DNA of 12,629 bases. Source: GCA-002779465 sp964596535. GTDB lineage: Bacteria > Desulfobacterota > Desulfobacteria > Desulfobacterales > UBA2156. How positions within the stretch are numbered: the stretch's first letter is position 1; each line of letters opens with the position of its first letter. The position numbers and the translations under genes are program-made. Location of the stretch: contig CAZQUR010000084.1 of NCBI GenBank assembly GCA_964596535.1, positions 1 to 12,629 of the forward strand, in the 5' to 3' direction. Of this stretch, positions 1-7,176 are shown piece by piece. Below the pieces are notes generated by a model. That model had not been told where the DNA came from. It ran no database searches and worked only from the letters and a program-made list of their open reading frames with translations.

Positions 1-45
1 GATGCGGCTTGAAACGGGCCAAAAAAACAGGTGAATCTTGCATGG

Positions 46-65
46 TTAATGGAATCGTAAAAAGG
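46..65 (+). repeat. Solo end of dispersed palindromic repeat
   Basis: The 20 bases here, ttaatggaatcgtaaaaagg, match the outer end of the repeat elements at 7058-7163 and 8361-8513 (common core: ATGG, a few variable bases, then GTAAAAAG). No matching opposite arm is seen before the glutaredoxin gene, so this is a single end or a decayed copy. The first 131 bases otherwise hold no gene I can support; a TATTAT at 73-78 could be a -10 element for the glutaredoxin gene, but no good -35 precedes it. Confidence 0.5.
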
Positions 66-131
66 CCGACGATATTATCCTGAAAATTTCCCTTATCGAG
101 GCGCCACGCTCTTTCGGACGGGAGGGTGCCA

Positions 132-422
132 ATGGCGCTCATAAAAGGAAAAGCAGAAAGGAAGGAAATGAAGACACCCGACGTAAAGCTGTACGCGTTG
201 AGCACCTGCAGCCACTGCAAATCCACGAAGAAGCTCCTGGATGAGTGCACCGTGGAGTATCAGGTGGTGGATGTGGATCTCCTGGAAGGGGAAGAGCGCA
301 ATGCCATCCTGGAAGATGTAAAGAAGATCAACCCCAGGTGCTCCTTTCCCACCGTTATCATCGGTGAAAAAGTGATCGTGGGATACAAGGAAAAGGAGAT
401 CAAGGAGGCGCTGGGGCTCTAA
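132..422 (+). CDS. Glutaredoxin-family protein (NrdH/Grx-like)
   Basis: A 96-residue cytoplasmic thioredoxin-fold protein that probably carries out dithiol-disulfide exchange. The redox motif Cys-Ser-His-Cys lies at residues 26-29, directly after the first beta strand (VKLYALST), and the cis-proline signature Phe-Pro-Thr is near residue 73, followed by the VIVGYKEKEI stretch that usually shapes the substrate groove. Length fits a single-domain glutaredoxin. The ATG at 132 follows GGAGGG by five bases; a GTG at 126 and an ATG at 168 (after AGGAAGG, giving 84 residues) are alternatives, because the domain proper starts only near residue 19. The stop overlaps the start of the next gene (TAATG), so the two are co-translated. 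The neighbour, a ferredoxin-thioredoxin reductase catalytic chain, suggests that this protein receives electrons from ferredoxin rather than from glutathione; that is inference. Family assignment is firm, partner is not. Confidence 0.9.
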   Translation: MALIKGKAERKEMKTPDVKLYALSTCSHCKSTKKLLDECTVEYQVVDVDLLEGEERNAILEDVKKINPRCSFPTVIIGEKVIVGYKEKEIKEALGL

Positions 423-754
423 TGGACGTGCAGAAACTGTATCATACACTCAAGGAAACCCAGGAAAAAAAAGGGTTCTATTTCAACCGGGACAAAGAAA
501 CGGTTTTCGAACTCCTCGAAGCCTTGCGGATCAACAAAGACCGGTACGGTTATATGGCCTGCCCCTGCCGTCTGGCGTCCGGAGACAAGGAAAAAGACAA
601 AGACATCATCTGCCCCTGTATCTACCGGGCGCCGGACGTGGAAGAATTCGGAAGCTGTTATTGCAACCTTTATGTGTCCAAGGCGTGGAACGAGGGGACC
701 ATCGAACATCGATATGTGCCGGAAAGACGACCGCCGGAAAAGTTCGGCTTCTGA
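422..754 (+). CDS. Ferredoxin-thioredoxin reductase catalytic-chain homologue
   Basis: A 110-residue protein with the three paired-cysteine motifs of the FTR catalytic (beta) chain: Cys-Pro-Cys at 47-49, Cys-Pro-Cys at 64-66 and Cys-Tyr-Cys at 79-81. In the plant enzyme these bind a [4Fe-4S] cluster beside a redox-active disulfide, passing ferredoxin electrons to a thioredoxin one at a time. Two departures are visible: the last motif is Cys-Tyr-Cys where plants have Cys-His-Cys, and the spacings are 14 and 12 residues where the plant chain has 16 and 8. Both changes occur in a bacterial/archaeal subclass as I remember it. No gene for the FTR variable chain lies nearby. It overlaps the glutaredoxin gene by one base, which makes that glutaredoxin the natural substrate candidate. 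Its 3' end faces the end of nqrF with 27 bases between. Confidence 0.9.
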   Translation: MDVQKLYHTLKETQEKKGFYFNRDKETVFELLEALRINKDRYGYMACPCRLASGDKEKDKDIICPCIYRAPDVEEFGSCYCNLYVSKAWNEGTIEHRYVPERRPPEKFGF

Positions 755-765
755 GCCGGCCTTTT
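738..765. terminator. Possible two-way terminator between convergent genes
   Basis: A five-base-pair stem, CGGCT (745-749) with AGCCG (754-758), has a four-base loop and is flanked by AAAA (738-741) on the left and TTTT (762-765) on the right, so it presents a hairpin plus T-run on both strands. It overlaps the stop codon of the FTR-like gene and lies just past the end of nqrF. The stem is short, so function is uncertain. Confidence 0.4.
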
Positions 766-781
766 GGAGGGGTTACACCGT

Positions 782-2005
782 TTATCCCCCGAAATCGTCG
801 AACGCAATCATTTCCGGTTCTACACCCAGTTCATGGAGCATCTTTCGGACCGCCTCGAGCATGGGGGGCGGCCCGCACAGATAATACTCGATTTCCGTGG
901 GATCCGGGTGGTCCTTTAAATACATGTCGTAAGCCACCTGATGGATGTATCCCGTGGGCCCCTTCCAGTGATTCTCGGGTTCGGGGACGGAAAGGGCCAC
1001 CACAAACGTGAAATTATCATAATTTTTTTCCAGTTCCCGAAATTGCATTTCGTAAAAGAGCTCTTTTTTTGAACGGGCCCCGTACCAGAAAGACATCCTG
1101 CGCCGTGTTTTCAACGTAAGCAGCTGGTGGAAAATATGGGCTCTCAACGGCGCCATCCCCGCCCCCCCGCCGATGAAACACATCTCCCGGCCCGTGTCCT
1201 TGATAAAAAAATCCCCGTAGGGTCCGCTGAGGGTCACCCGGTCGCCGGGCTTCAAGGTGAACAGATACGAAGAGGCCACGCCGGGGGGAATTTCGGTCTC
1301 TCCGGGGGGCGGGGTGGCGATGCGGATGGTGAACATCAATTCGGGCTCTTCCGGGGTGTTGGCCAGGGAATAGGCGCGATAGACGGGCTCTTCGGCCCTG
1401 GCCTTGAGCCCCCAGAAATCGAAACGATCCCAGACTTTCTTATAGGTCTCCCCCACATGGATCTCCCGGTAGGAGCGTTCGTATTCCGGAATATCGATCT
1501 GGACATACGCCCCGGTCTTGAAATCCAACGTCTCTTCCCCTTCGAGCTTCAGCTTTAATTCCTTGATGAATGAAGCCATGTTTTCATTTGAGACCACCAC
1601 GGCGCTGTATTTTTTGATATTGAAAATCTCTTCGGGAATACGGATTTTCATATCCTCCTTGACCTTGAGCTGACAGGTCAGGCGGACGCCGTCGCGTTTT
1701 TCCTCCCGGTTCAGGTGCGCCAATTCGGTGGGAAGAATGTCCCGTCCCCCTTCTTCCACTTTGCATTTGCACAATCCGCAGCTCCCTTTCCCGCCGCAAG
1801 CCGAAGGAAGCAATATGTCGTTTTGGGTCAATGCCGAAAGGAGAGAGATGCCGGTGGAAACCCGGAGACTCCTGGACGGATCATCATTGATGACGACGGT
1901 GCGGTCCCCCTTGACGACGACCTTCGCCTCCACAAAAAGCAACGCCACGACCATGACGCCGATGACGCCGGTAAAGACCGCCAGTGCGATGATGAAGATT
2001 TCCAC
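782..2005 (-). CDS. nqrF: Na+-translocating NADH:quinone oxidoreductase subunit F
   Basis: The 407-residue NADH-oxidising subunit of Na+-NQR, the entry point for electrons. One membrane helix at about residues 5-25 anchors a cytoplasmic part. The plant-type [2Fe-2S] ferredoxin domain has ligands Cys70, Cys76, Cys79 and Cys111. The FAD domain shows Arg210-Ala-Tyr212-Ser213 and Ser246, and the NADH domain shows GGGAGMAP (279-286) and the Leu-Cys377-Gly-Pro-Pro-Pro motif; the protein ends in the family's Phe-Asp-Asp-Phe-Gly-Gly. These positions match the Vibrio cholerae protein as I remember it. Length is typical. The start is GTG, 51 bases after nqrE; I see no strong ribosome binding site, so translation may depend on upstream genes. 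It is the last gene of the operon. The homologous Rnf complex is excluded because Rnf has no such subunit. Confidence 0.97.
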   Translation of the reverse strand: MEIFIIALAVFTGVIGVMVVALLFVEAKVVVKGDRTVVINDDPSRSLRVSTGISLLSALTQNDILLPSACGGKGSCGLCKCKVEEGGRDILPTELAHLNREEKRDGVRLTCQLKVKEDMKIRIPEEIFNIKKYSAVVVSNENMASFIKELKLKLEGEETLDFKTGAYVQIDIPEYERSYREIHVGETYKKVWDRFDFWGLKARAEEPVYRAYSLANTPEEPELMFTIRIATPPPGETEIPPGVASSYLFTLKPGDRVTLSGPYGDFFIKDTGREMCFIGGGAGMAPLRAHIFHQLLTLKTRRRMSFWYGARSKKELFYEMQFRELEKNYDNFTFVVALSVPEPENHWKGPTGYIHQVAYDMYLKDHPDPTEIEYYLCGPPPMLEAVRKMLHELGVEPEMIAFDDFGG

Positions 2006-2056
2006 CGTCTGTTGCCTTTGTTCACTCGATTGAGTAATTTTCGAGTTCGCCGCAGG

Positions 2057-2671
2057 TTACATGGATATTCCGGCAAAAAGCATGAACCCGATGGCCATCA
2101 AGCCGGTGGTGATCATGTTGATGGCAAACCCCCGGAGTCCCTCCGGTACATCCGCATAGCGCAGCTTTTTTTGAATGGCCGACATGGCGATGATCGCCAG
2201 GGCCCAGCCCATCCCGGAACTGGCGCCGAAAACCGCGGTTTCGGGAAAGGTATAGGTTCGTTCCACCATGAAGAGGGAAACGCCCAAAATGGCGCAGTTG
2301 ACGGTAATTAAGGGAAGAAAGACCCCCAGGGAGGCATACAAGGCCGGGGAATACCGATCGATGATCATTTCCAGGGCCTGGACCATGGCGGCAATCGTGG
2401 CGATGAACAGGACCAGCTTCAGGTAGCTTAAGTTTACTTCCGGAAACCCGACCCAAGCCAGGGCGCCCGGCGCCAGCAAAAAATGGTAAATGAGCCAGTT
2501 GACCGGCGTGGTAATGGTCAACACGAAAATGACCGCAACGCCGAGTCCCGTGGCGGTCTTCATATTTTTGGAGATGGCCAGAAAGGAGCACATCCCCAAA
2601 AAGTAGGCCAGCAGGATATTCCCCACGAAAATGGAATTAACGGCGATGCTGATCAGGTTTTCCATACGCAT
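2057..2671 (-). CDS. nqrE: Na+-NQR subunit E (membrane)
   Basis: A 204-residue, strongly hydrophobic protein with about six membrane helices. Cys28 in LGMCSFLA and Cys126 in TVNCAILG correspond to the pair in NqrD/NqrE that holds an iron-sulfur centre inside the membrane between the two subunits in published Na+-NQR structures. Conserved stretches include LEMIIDRYSPALY, GVFLPLITVNCAI and ADVPEGLRG near 172-181. The family's first residues are Met-Glu, so the ATG at residue 3 (position 2665) may be the true start; the ATG at 2671 lies nine bases after the nqrD stop. The protein is homologous to RnfA, but the nqrB, nqrC and nqrF neighbours settle the assignment. Confidence 0.96.
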   Translation of the reverse strand: MRMENLISIAVNSIFVGNILLAYFLGMCSFLAISKNMKTATGLGVAVIFVLTITTPVNWLIYHFLLAPGALAWVGFPEVNLSYLKLVLFIATIAAMVQALEMIIDRYSPALYASLGVFLPLITVNCAILGVSLFMVERTYTFPETAVFGASSGMGWALAIIAMSAIQKKLRYADVPEGLRGFAINMITTGLMAIGFMLFAGISM

Positions 2672-2680
2672 GCGTCCGGT

Positions 2681-3328
2681 CTATCGCCCTTTTTTCCTTG
2701 AAAGAAGCGTATGCTCCAGCCAGACAAAGAGTCCGATGATAATAAAGGCGCCCGGAGCAAGCCGCATGAGCCCGTTGTCCAGGTACCCTGCCTCGTAAAA
2801 AAATGCGGGTATGACCGGATATCCGAAGAGTTTTCCGGATCCCAGCAGCTCCCTGAAAAACGCTACTCCCATTAGAACCGATCCGTATCCGATGCCGTTG
2901 GCCAGGCCGTCCACAAAGGATTTCCAGGGAGGGTTGGACAGGGCGTACCCTTCCGCACGGCCCAGGACAATGCAGTTGGTAATGATCAGCCCCACGAAGA
3001 CCGAGAGCTGCCGGCTCACCTCGTACATGAAGGCCCGGAGGAATTCATCGGCCAGGATCACCAGGGTGGCGATGACGGACACCTCCACCATGATGCGGAT
3101 GTTTCGCGGTATGGCGCGCCGCATCAGGGAAATGATGAGGCTGGAAAAGGCCACCACGAAGGTCAGGGCAAGGCTCATGACCAACGCGGTGTTCAATTGC
3201 ACCGTCACGGCCAGGGCCGAGCAGATTCCCAGAATCTGCTTGGAAATGGGATTGGCTTCCCACAGGGCCCGGGCAACGGCCTTGTAGGATCGGGATTTGC
3301 GCAGGACCTGGACTGGAGCCGGCGTCAT
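2681..3328 (-). CDS. nqrD: Na+-NQR subunit D (membrane)
   Basis: A 215-residue membrane protein with about six helices, paired with NqrE in the membrane core. With the start used here, Cys36 (LGICSALA) and Cys119 (TNCIVLGR) are the metal-centre cysteines; their 83-residue spacing is the same as in Vibrio NqrD. Other signatures are RELLGSGKLFG and GRAEGYALSNPP. The frame stays open upstream: an ATG at 3370 would give 229 residues and begin ten bases after nqrC, and a TTG at 3394 would overlap nqrC. I chose the ATG at 3328 because it gives close to the family's usual 210 residues and follows a G-rich tract, but 3370 is nearly as likely. The N-terminal tail is longer than usual under either choice. 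Confidence 0.95.
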   Translation of the reverse strand: MTPAPVQVLRKSRSYKAVARALWEANPISKQILGICSALAVTVQLNTALVMSLALTFVVAFSSLIISLMRRAIPRNIRIMVEVSVIATLVILADEFLRAFMYEVSRQLSVFVGLIITNCIVLGRAEGYALSNPPWKSFVDGLANGIGYGSVLMGVAFFRELLGSGKLFGYPVIPAFFYEAGYLDNGLMRLAPGAFIIIGLFVWLEHTLLSRKKGR

Positions 3329-3380
3329 GGATGGCCCCCAACCGCGGTTTGGAAACCGCTTATGTTCCATTCCGGTTTCA

Positions 3381-4085
3381 TCAAGGGACTGCAATCATAT
3401 TTTTTCGGAAACGGATGGATACCGGTTCGTAGCTTCTCAGAGTCTCCCGGATCCCGGCGGTGAGATACCGCCCCGTCAAGGTGGCCCCGCTGATGCCGTC
3501 CACGGTGTGCGGACGCATCCGCTCCGGAACCGACTCCCCTGCCTCCCCCCGGGCGATCCGGATGGAGACAAAATTCCCGCCTTTGTCCACGATCTTTTTT
3601 CCGATCCATTCTTTTTGGAACCATTCCTTTTCGATCTCGCCTCCCAGGCCCGGGGTCTCCGAATGCTGAAACACCGTAAACCCGGCGACGGTGGCCCCGT
3701 CGTTTTCAAGGGCCAGGTATCCGTAGATCCTTCCCCACAGGCCATCCGATTCCACGGGGACGGCGTATGTGTGAATGGTTTGATCCTCGAGCCGGACATA
3801 CAGAGGAAGGTCCGTATCTCCGCGTTTTTGCGCATCCACCAGTTCCCCTTCCGGTGTCACCCATAAGGTTTTAATCTTTTCCTTATAGATCTTTTCGATC
3901 TGACTTTCGACCAACGGTTTTCCGGCGATGATCAACCCGACGGCTTTTAAAACATTGCGCTGTTTTTCCAGGCGCATGTTGTGCTCCTGGCGGCGCTGCA
4001 GTCCTGTGGATGCCGCCGTGAGGAGCACGCTGCAGACCACGCAAAGGGCGACGGCGAAAAAAAAGGAGCGAAGCGGTTCAGACAT
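3381..4085 (-). CDS. nqrC: Na+-NQR subunit C, covalent-FMN protein
   Basis: A 234-residue subunit with one N-terminal membrane helix (about residues 7-26) and a large domain that in this family faces the periplasm. The flavin attachment motif Ser-Gly-Ala-Thr lies at 199-202, so Thr202 should carry FMN through a phosphoester bond; the upstream HSETPGLGGEI (141-151) is the other family hallmark. Attachment needs the FMN transferase ApbE, which is not encoded in this window. Length is slightly below that of the Vibrio protein. It starts with ATG eight bases inside the end of nqrB, an overlap typical of translational coupling. RnfG is the Rnf counterpart; the operon context identifies this as NqrC. 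Confidence 0.97.
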   Translation of the reverse strand: MSEPLRSFFFAVALCVVCSVLLTAASTGLQRRQEHNMRLEKQRNVLKAVGLIIAGKPLVESQIEKIYKEKIKTLWVTPEGELVDAQKRGDTDLPLYVRLEDQTIHTYAVPVESDGLWGRIYGYLALENDGATVAGFTVFQHSETPGLGGEIEKEWFQKEWIGKKIVDKGGNFVSIRIARGEAGESVPERMRPHTVDGISGATLTGRYLTAGIRETLRSYEPVSIRFRKNMIAVP

Positions 4086-5262
4086 TGGGCACCCGCCTTT
4101 TCAAACGCGCCTTGATCTCGATTTCATCCAAAAGGGGCGCAAAGAGATTCATGAAAAGCACCGCCAGCCCTACCCCTTCCGGAAAGGCCGGGTTGAACAC
4201 CCGGATCAATACGGTGAGGGCCCCGATGCCGAAGCCGAAAATCCATCGGGCGCCCTGCATGTGACAGGAAGATACCGGATCCGTGGCCATGTAGGCAAAG
4301 GCGAACATGGATCCGCCCATAAAAAGATGATAAAAGGGATTCAGGGAGAGATACGGCACGGGCTCCGGACCCGCCAAAAGATTCAGGGCCCCGGCGGTGA
4401 TCAAGAGCCCCAGGACACAACCCAGAATGATCCGGCAGCTGGCGATTCCCAGAAGCACCAAGAAAACCGCCCCCAGGATCGCCAGAAACGTGGCCGTACC
4501 GCCGATGCTCCCCGGATAAAAGCCGAAAAGAAGCCGGGACAGGGTATACCCCGAATCCAGGAGGACCCCGTGAACATCCTGGAGCCGCTCCATGCCTCCG
4601 GCCACCGACAACGGGGTGGCGCCGGAAAAGGCATCCACAGGAACCGTCCGGCCGTTGACGAGAAGGGTCCACACTCCGTCCCCTGAAATTTGTGCCGGAT
4701 AAGCAAAATAGAGAAACGCCCGGCCGGTAAGCGCCGGATTGAGGAAGTTGCGTCCCGTTCCCCCGAAAATCTCTTTCCCGATCACGACACCGAAAGAAAT
4801 CCCCAGGGCCGCCTGCCACAGAGGGATCGTGGGCGGCAGCGTCAAGGGAAACAGGGTGCACGTCACGAGCACCCCTTCGGATATGGGATGCCGGCGGATC
4901 GCCGCAAAGAGGACTTCCCAGGCGAACCCGACCCCAAAAACCACTACGACGATGGGAACCACCGCCGAAAGACCGATGAAAAGGGCGGGAAAAAAATCCG
5001 GAACCCGGCCGGCCGCCAAGAGGGCCTGCCGCCCCACGTTGTATACCCCGAACCCATAGTGCGGCATCAGGGCCAGGATGACGAGCATCATGTACCGCTT
5101 CACATCCAGGCTGTCCCGAACCAGTGGGGCTTTTCGGGTGAAACGAGGCCGGGCCAGGAATACCGACTCCAGGGCTTCATACATGGGACCAATCCGTGCA
5201 AGGGGACCCTCTGGATCGAACGCCTTTCGAATACGTTTCAAAAACGAACCGTTTTCGTTCAT
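4078..5262 (-). CDS. nqrB: Na+-NQR subunit B, covalent-FMN and quinone-site membrane subunit
   Basis: A 394-residue integral membrane protein with about ten helices that carries the sodium path in solved Na+-NQR structures. The FMN attachment motif Ser-Gly-Ala-Thr is at 213-216, with Thr216 as the acceptor. Other conserved stretches are ALMPHYGFGVYNVGRQ near 65-79, GKEIFGGTGRNFLNPALTGRAF (162-183) and DPVSSCHMQGAR. I chose the ATG at 5262 because it overlaps the nqrA stop codon as ATGA and gives the family length; the open frame to 5367 only adds proline- and arginine-rich sequence unlike the family. Its N-terminus (SFLKRIRKAFDPEGPLARIGPMYEALES) matches NqrB rather than RnfD. Confidence 0.97.
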   Translation of the reverse strand: MNENGSFLKRIRKAFDPEGPLARIGPMYEALESVFLARPRFTRKAPLVRDSLDVKRYMMLVILALMPHYGFGVYNVGRQALLAAGRVPDFFPALFIGLSAVVPIVVVVFGVGFAWEVLFAAIRRHPISEGVLVTCTLFPLTLPPTIPLWQAALGISFGVVIGKEIFGGTGRNFLNPALTGRAFLYFAYPAQISGDGVWTLLVNGRTVPVDAFSGATPLSVAGGMERLQDVHGVLLDSGYTLSRLLFGFYPGSIGGTATFLAILGAVFLVLLGIASCRIILGCVLGLLITAGALNLLAGPEPVPYLSLNPFYHLFMGGSMFAFAYMATDPVSSCHMQGARWIFGFGIGALTVLIRVFNPAFPEGVGLAVLFMNLFAPLLDEIEIKARLKRRVPNV

Positions 5263-6602
5263 CGGCGGACGTCCTCCCGGTAAAGGTCGGCCCGGGTCCT
5301 TTTCAGCGCCTGGACAAGATCGATCTTTGAAGGGCATACATAGGAGCACAACCCGCATTCGACGCAATCCAGGATCCCGTGCGCCAGGGCTTCTTCCATT
5401 TCGCCGATGACAGCGGCTTTATAGGTAAACTGGGGGAGGATATCCACGGGGCAGACCTCGGCGCAATAGCCGCACCCGATGCAGGCCCGTTCTTCTCCGT
5501 GATAACGGGTATCCACGGGGAGAAGTCGGGTATTGAAGTGCGACAAAAACGCCCTGGAATACGTGGGCTTTTGGTATCCCGGCGTGAAAAGGGCCCACTT
5601 TTCAGGTGTTGGATCCTCGGAAAGCACGACCACGGCGTTCTCATGGAAGCCGAGGTAATCCTCTCCGGAAGCGGGATATCCGGTGAAAACGCCTCCGACC
5701 ACAAAGCGGTGCGCGCCGCCGTTGCCCGATGTTTGGGTGATATGGCGCAAGGGGGCACCCAACCGGACCGTTACATGGCATGGATCTTGAGCTTCCGTTC
5801 CGGCCGTCACCACGATCTTTTGGGTGGGATAACGCCCCTCCCGCAGGGCCCGGGACAACAGGAGAAGATCCTGGCCATGGAGGGTCCAGGTGCGGTTTGG
5901 ATTCGGATCCGTCTTGGTCCGGTACAGGAACACCCCGGCATCCCCGCAGGGGTAATGTCCGGAGACCTCATGGGTGACCGTTTCCTTTAAAACCGCGGGG
6001 ACTGCATATACCGACGGAAGTACCACCGCCACATGTTCGGAAAGTTTATGCAAGACCCGCATCCCGAACCGGAACAACGCCGCGGCGTCATTCAAAAACA
6101 CCGACGGATGCGGCTCAAAGGGTTCTCGGGTCCCCATGCTCACGATGATACCCGGAGGATCCGTCGCCCCTGCCGGGATGTTCCGAAACGGCAGCTCCCG
6201 AAACAGGGCCCACAACCCCCCGTCCTGGATCCGGGCTTTCAGGTCCGCTTTTCCCATCGTCTCGAGGGCGGCATCGGAAACCGGCGCAAAGGACTCGTGG
6301 GTTTCTTTTTCATCGAGCCGGATCACCACGGCCTCGAGGACGCGACGGGGTCCGAAACGGATGTCTTCCACGGTGCCTGTGCCGGGAGAGCGGAATTTCA
6401 GCTCCGGCCGGTGCTTGTCTGTAAAAAGGAGTGTCCCGGTTTTGACGGCATCCTTCTTTTGGACCGCCAGCCGCGGTTTAATGAACGGAATATGATGGGG
6501 GACGAGGGCCACCGTGTCCGGTGTTTTGCGCCGCGCAAGAGTTAAAGACGGCCCACCGGCCGCCCGAAGCGTATATCCTTTTTTGATCTGCAACAGCTGC
6601 AC
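5259..6602 (-). CDS. nqrA: Na+-NQR subunit A with two complete [4Fe-4S] motifs
   Basis: The 447-residue peripheral subunit of Na+-NQR, facing the cytoplasm and implicated in quinone binding. The N-terminus QIKKGYTLRAAGGPS and the stretches LLFTDKHRPELKFRSPGTGTV and GGLWALFRELPF match the NqrA family. The C-terminus holds two ferredoxin-type motifs, with Cys374, 377, 380, 384 and Cys413, 416, 419, 423, each ending in Cys-Pro. The Vibrio/Haemophilus proteins, as I recall them, keep only the last cysteines of the second motif, while the homologous RnfC has both. I chose the GTG at 6602 because it gives the family length, follows GAGGA by ten bases, and lies downstream of a good promoter whose -10 box overlaps the alternative ATG at 6644. 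The frame is open to 6806, but those residues are unlike the family. It is the first gene of the operon. Confidence 0.93.
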   Translation of the reverse strand: MQLLQIKKGYTLRAAGGPSLTLARRKTPDTVALVPHHIPFIKPRLAVQKKDAVKTGTLLFTDKHRPELKFRSPGTGTVEDIRFGPRRVLEAVVIRLDEKETHESFAPVSDAALETMGKADLKARIQDGGLWALFRELPFRNIPAGATDPPGIIVSMGTREPFEPHPSVFLNDAAALFRFGMRVLHKLSEHVAVVLPSVYAVPAVLKETVTHEVSGHYPCGDAGVFLYRTKTDPNPNRTWTLHGQDLLLLSRALREGRYPTQKIVVTAGTEAQDPCHVTVRLGAPLRHITQTSGNGGAHRFVVGGVFTGYPASGEDYLGFHENAVVVLSEDPTPEKWALFTPGYQKPTYSRAFLSHFNTRLLPVDTRYHGEERACIGCGYCAEVCPVDILPQFTYKAAVIGEMEEALAHGILDCVECGLCSYVCPSKIDLVQALKRTRADLYREDVRR

Positions 6603-6642
6603 GCGTCTGGATTCCTCATATCCGGGGCTTTTCGTCCAAAGC

Positions 6643-6671
6643 ATTTTAGCATCGTCTTCGGGTATTTTCAA
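6643..6671 (-). promoter_or_regulatory. Sigma-70-like promoter of the nqr operon
   Basis: On the minus strand a TTGAAA (6666-6671) is followed after exactly 17 bases by TAAAAT (6643-6648), with TGC immediately before the -10 box as in extended -10 promoters. Transcription would start near 6636 and leave a leader of about 34 bases before the GTG of nqrA. The -10 box includes part of the ATG at 6644, which argues against that start codon. Confidence 0.6.
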
Positions 6672-6719
6672 CCGCCGCTTCGGGAACAAAGGACTCCAGC
6701 GGACCGGATCCCCTGCGCC

Positions 6720-6749
6720 TTGACTTTTCAATCTCAAAACGCATATTAA
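6720..6749 (+). promoter_or_regulatory. Probable promoter of the small cysteine-rich gene
   Basis: TTGACT (6720-6725) and TATTAA (6744-6749) are separated by 18 bases, matching the sigma-70 consensus at five and four of six positions. It lies about 50 bases upstream of the ATG at 6800 and points away from nqrA, so the 197 bases between these genes look like a divergent promoter region. Confidence 0.45.
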
Positions 6750-6799
6750 AGTCATCCGAAAGAAAAAACACCCCATTCGAAATTGAAAAAGGAGACGGC

Positions 6800-7012
6800 A
6801 TGACATTGGAAACCAAACACGTCAAGCGGGTTTGCAAATGCGAGAACTGCGGCAATGAAGCGGAAATGCTCATCACGTGCACCCTGGAATCCCCCCGAGA
6901 CCATCATGGAGCGAAGGAAAACGAGGCGGAAAAGGGTGCTGCAACGCGGGTCAAGGGGACGGGTACGTGTGCGAGTTGCGGCAACGAGGCGGACATATGG
7001 GTTGACCTGTAA
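6800..7012 (+). CDS. Small cysteine-rich protein, putative zinc-binding
   Basis: A 70-residue protein that I do not recognise as a named family. It starts with an ATG six bases after AAGGAG, a very good ribosome binding site. Cysteines are at 12, 14, 17, 27, 57 and 60. The sequence Cys-x-x-Cys-Gly-Asn-Glu-Ala occurs twice (14-21 and 57-64), followed by Glu-Met or Asp-Ile, so the protein looks like two copies of a small knuckle joined by a charged linker (about 30-52). Paired Cys-x-x-Cys knuckles usually bind zinc, although iron or redox use cannot be ruled out. It has no signal peptide or membrane segment. It has its own apparent promoter and lies between nqrA (divergent) and a repeat element, so the context gives no clear function. 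Confidence 0.75.
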   Translation: MTLETKHVKRVCKCENCGNEAEMLITCTLESPRDHHGAKENEAEKGAATRVKGTGTCASCGNEADIWVDL

Positions 7013-7032
7013 ACAGAGACAGGTTTCCACCC

Positions 7033-7049
7033 TTGATGGAATCGTGAAA
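7033..7049 (+). repeat. Solo end of dispersed repeat, just before a full copy
   Basis: The sequence ttgatggaatcgtgaaa repeats, with one change, the first bases of the element that begins at 7058. The two ends are in tandem only 25 bases apart, which suggests one copy inserted next to or partly duplicated another. Confidence 0.5.
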
Positions 7050-7057
7050 CATAAAAA

Positions 7058-7163
7058 TTGATGGAATCGTAAAAAGCGCTCCCGCTTTTGGCAATGCAAG
7101 GCGCTTATATTCTGAGAAATACTGCGTAACGCCGCATGCGGACCCTTTGCGAAACCACCATCC
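7058..7163 (+). repeat. Palindromic repeat element, shortened copy
   Basis: This element starts TTGATGGAATCGTAAAAAG and continues with TGCAAGGCGC, ATTCTGAG, AAT, GCGTA and CGCCGC blocks in the same order as the reverse complement of the element at 8361-8513. Its far end (about 7141-7163) is a degraded inverted copy of its beginning, so the element looks complete but lacks part of the middle. It fills the gap between the cysteine-rich gene and the citrate synthase gene and stops just before the latter's ribosome binding site. Confidence 0.6.
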
Positions 7164-7176
7164 GTGGAGGAAAAAA

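Noticed and set aside
1127..2311. Long plus-strand ORFs opposite nqrF and nqrE
   Set aside because: They are shadows of well-conserved minus-strand genes and carry no domain signs of their own.
5263..5367. N-terminal extension of nqrB to 429 residues
   Set aside because: The ATGA overlap with nqrA and the family length point to the ATG at 5262; the extension is nqrA sequence read in another frame.
5259..6644. Calling this gene rnfC because of its two [4Fe-4S] motifs
   Set aside because: The N-terminal IKKG motif, the LLFTDK and GGLWALFRELPF stretches, the 447-residue length and the nqrB-F neighbours (including nqrF, which Rnf lacks) identify NqrA.
6603..6806. N-terminal extension of nqrA to a 515-residue protein
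   Set aside because: The added residues do not resemble the family, cross the likely promoter and run toward the divergent gene's promoter.
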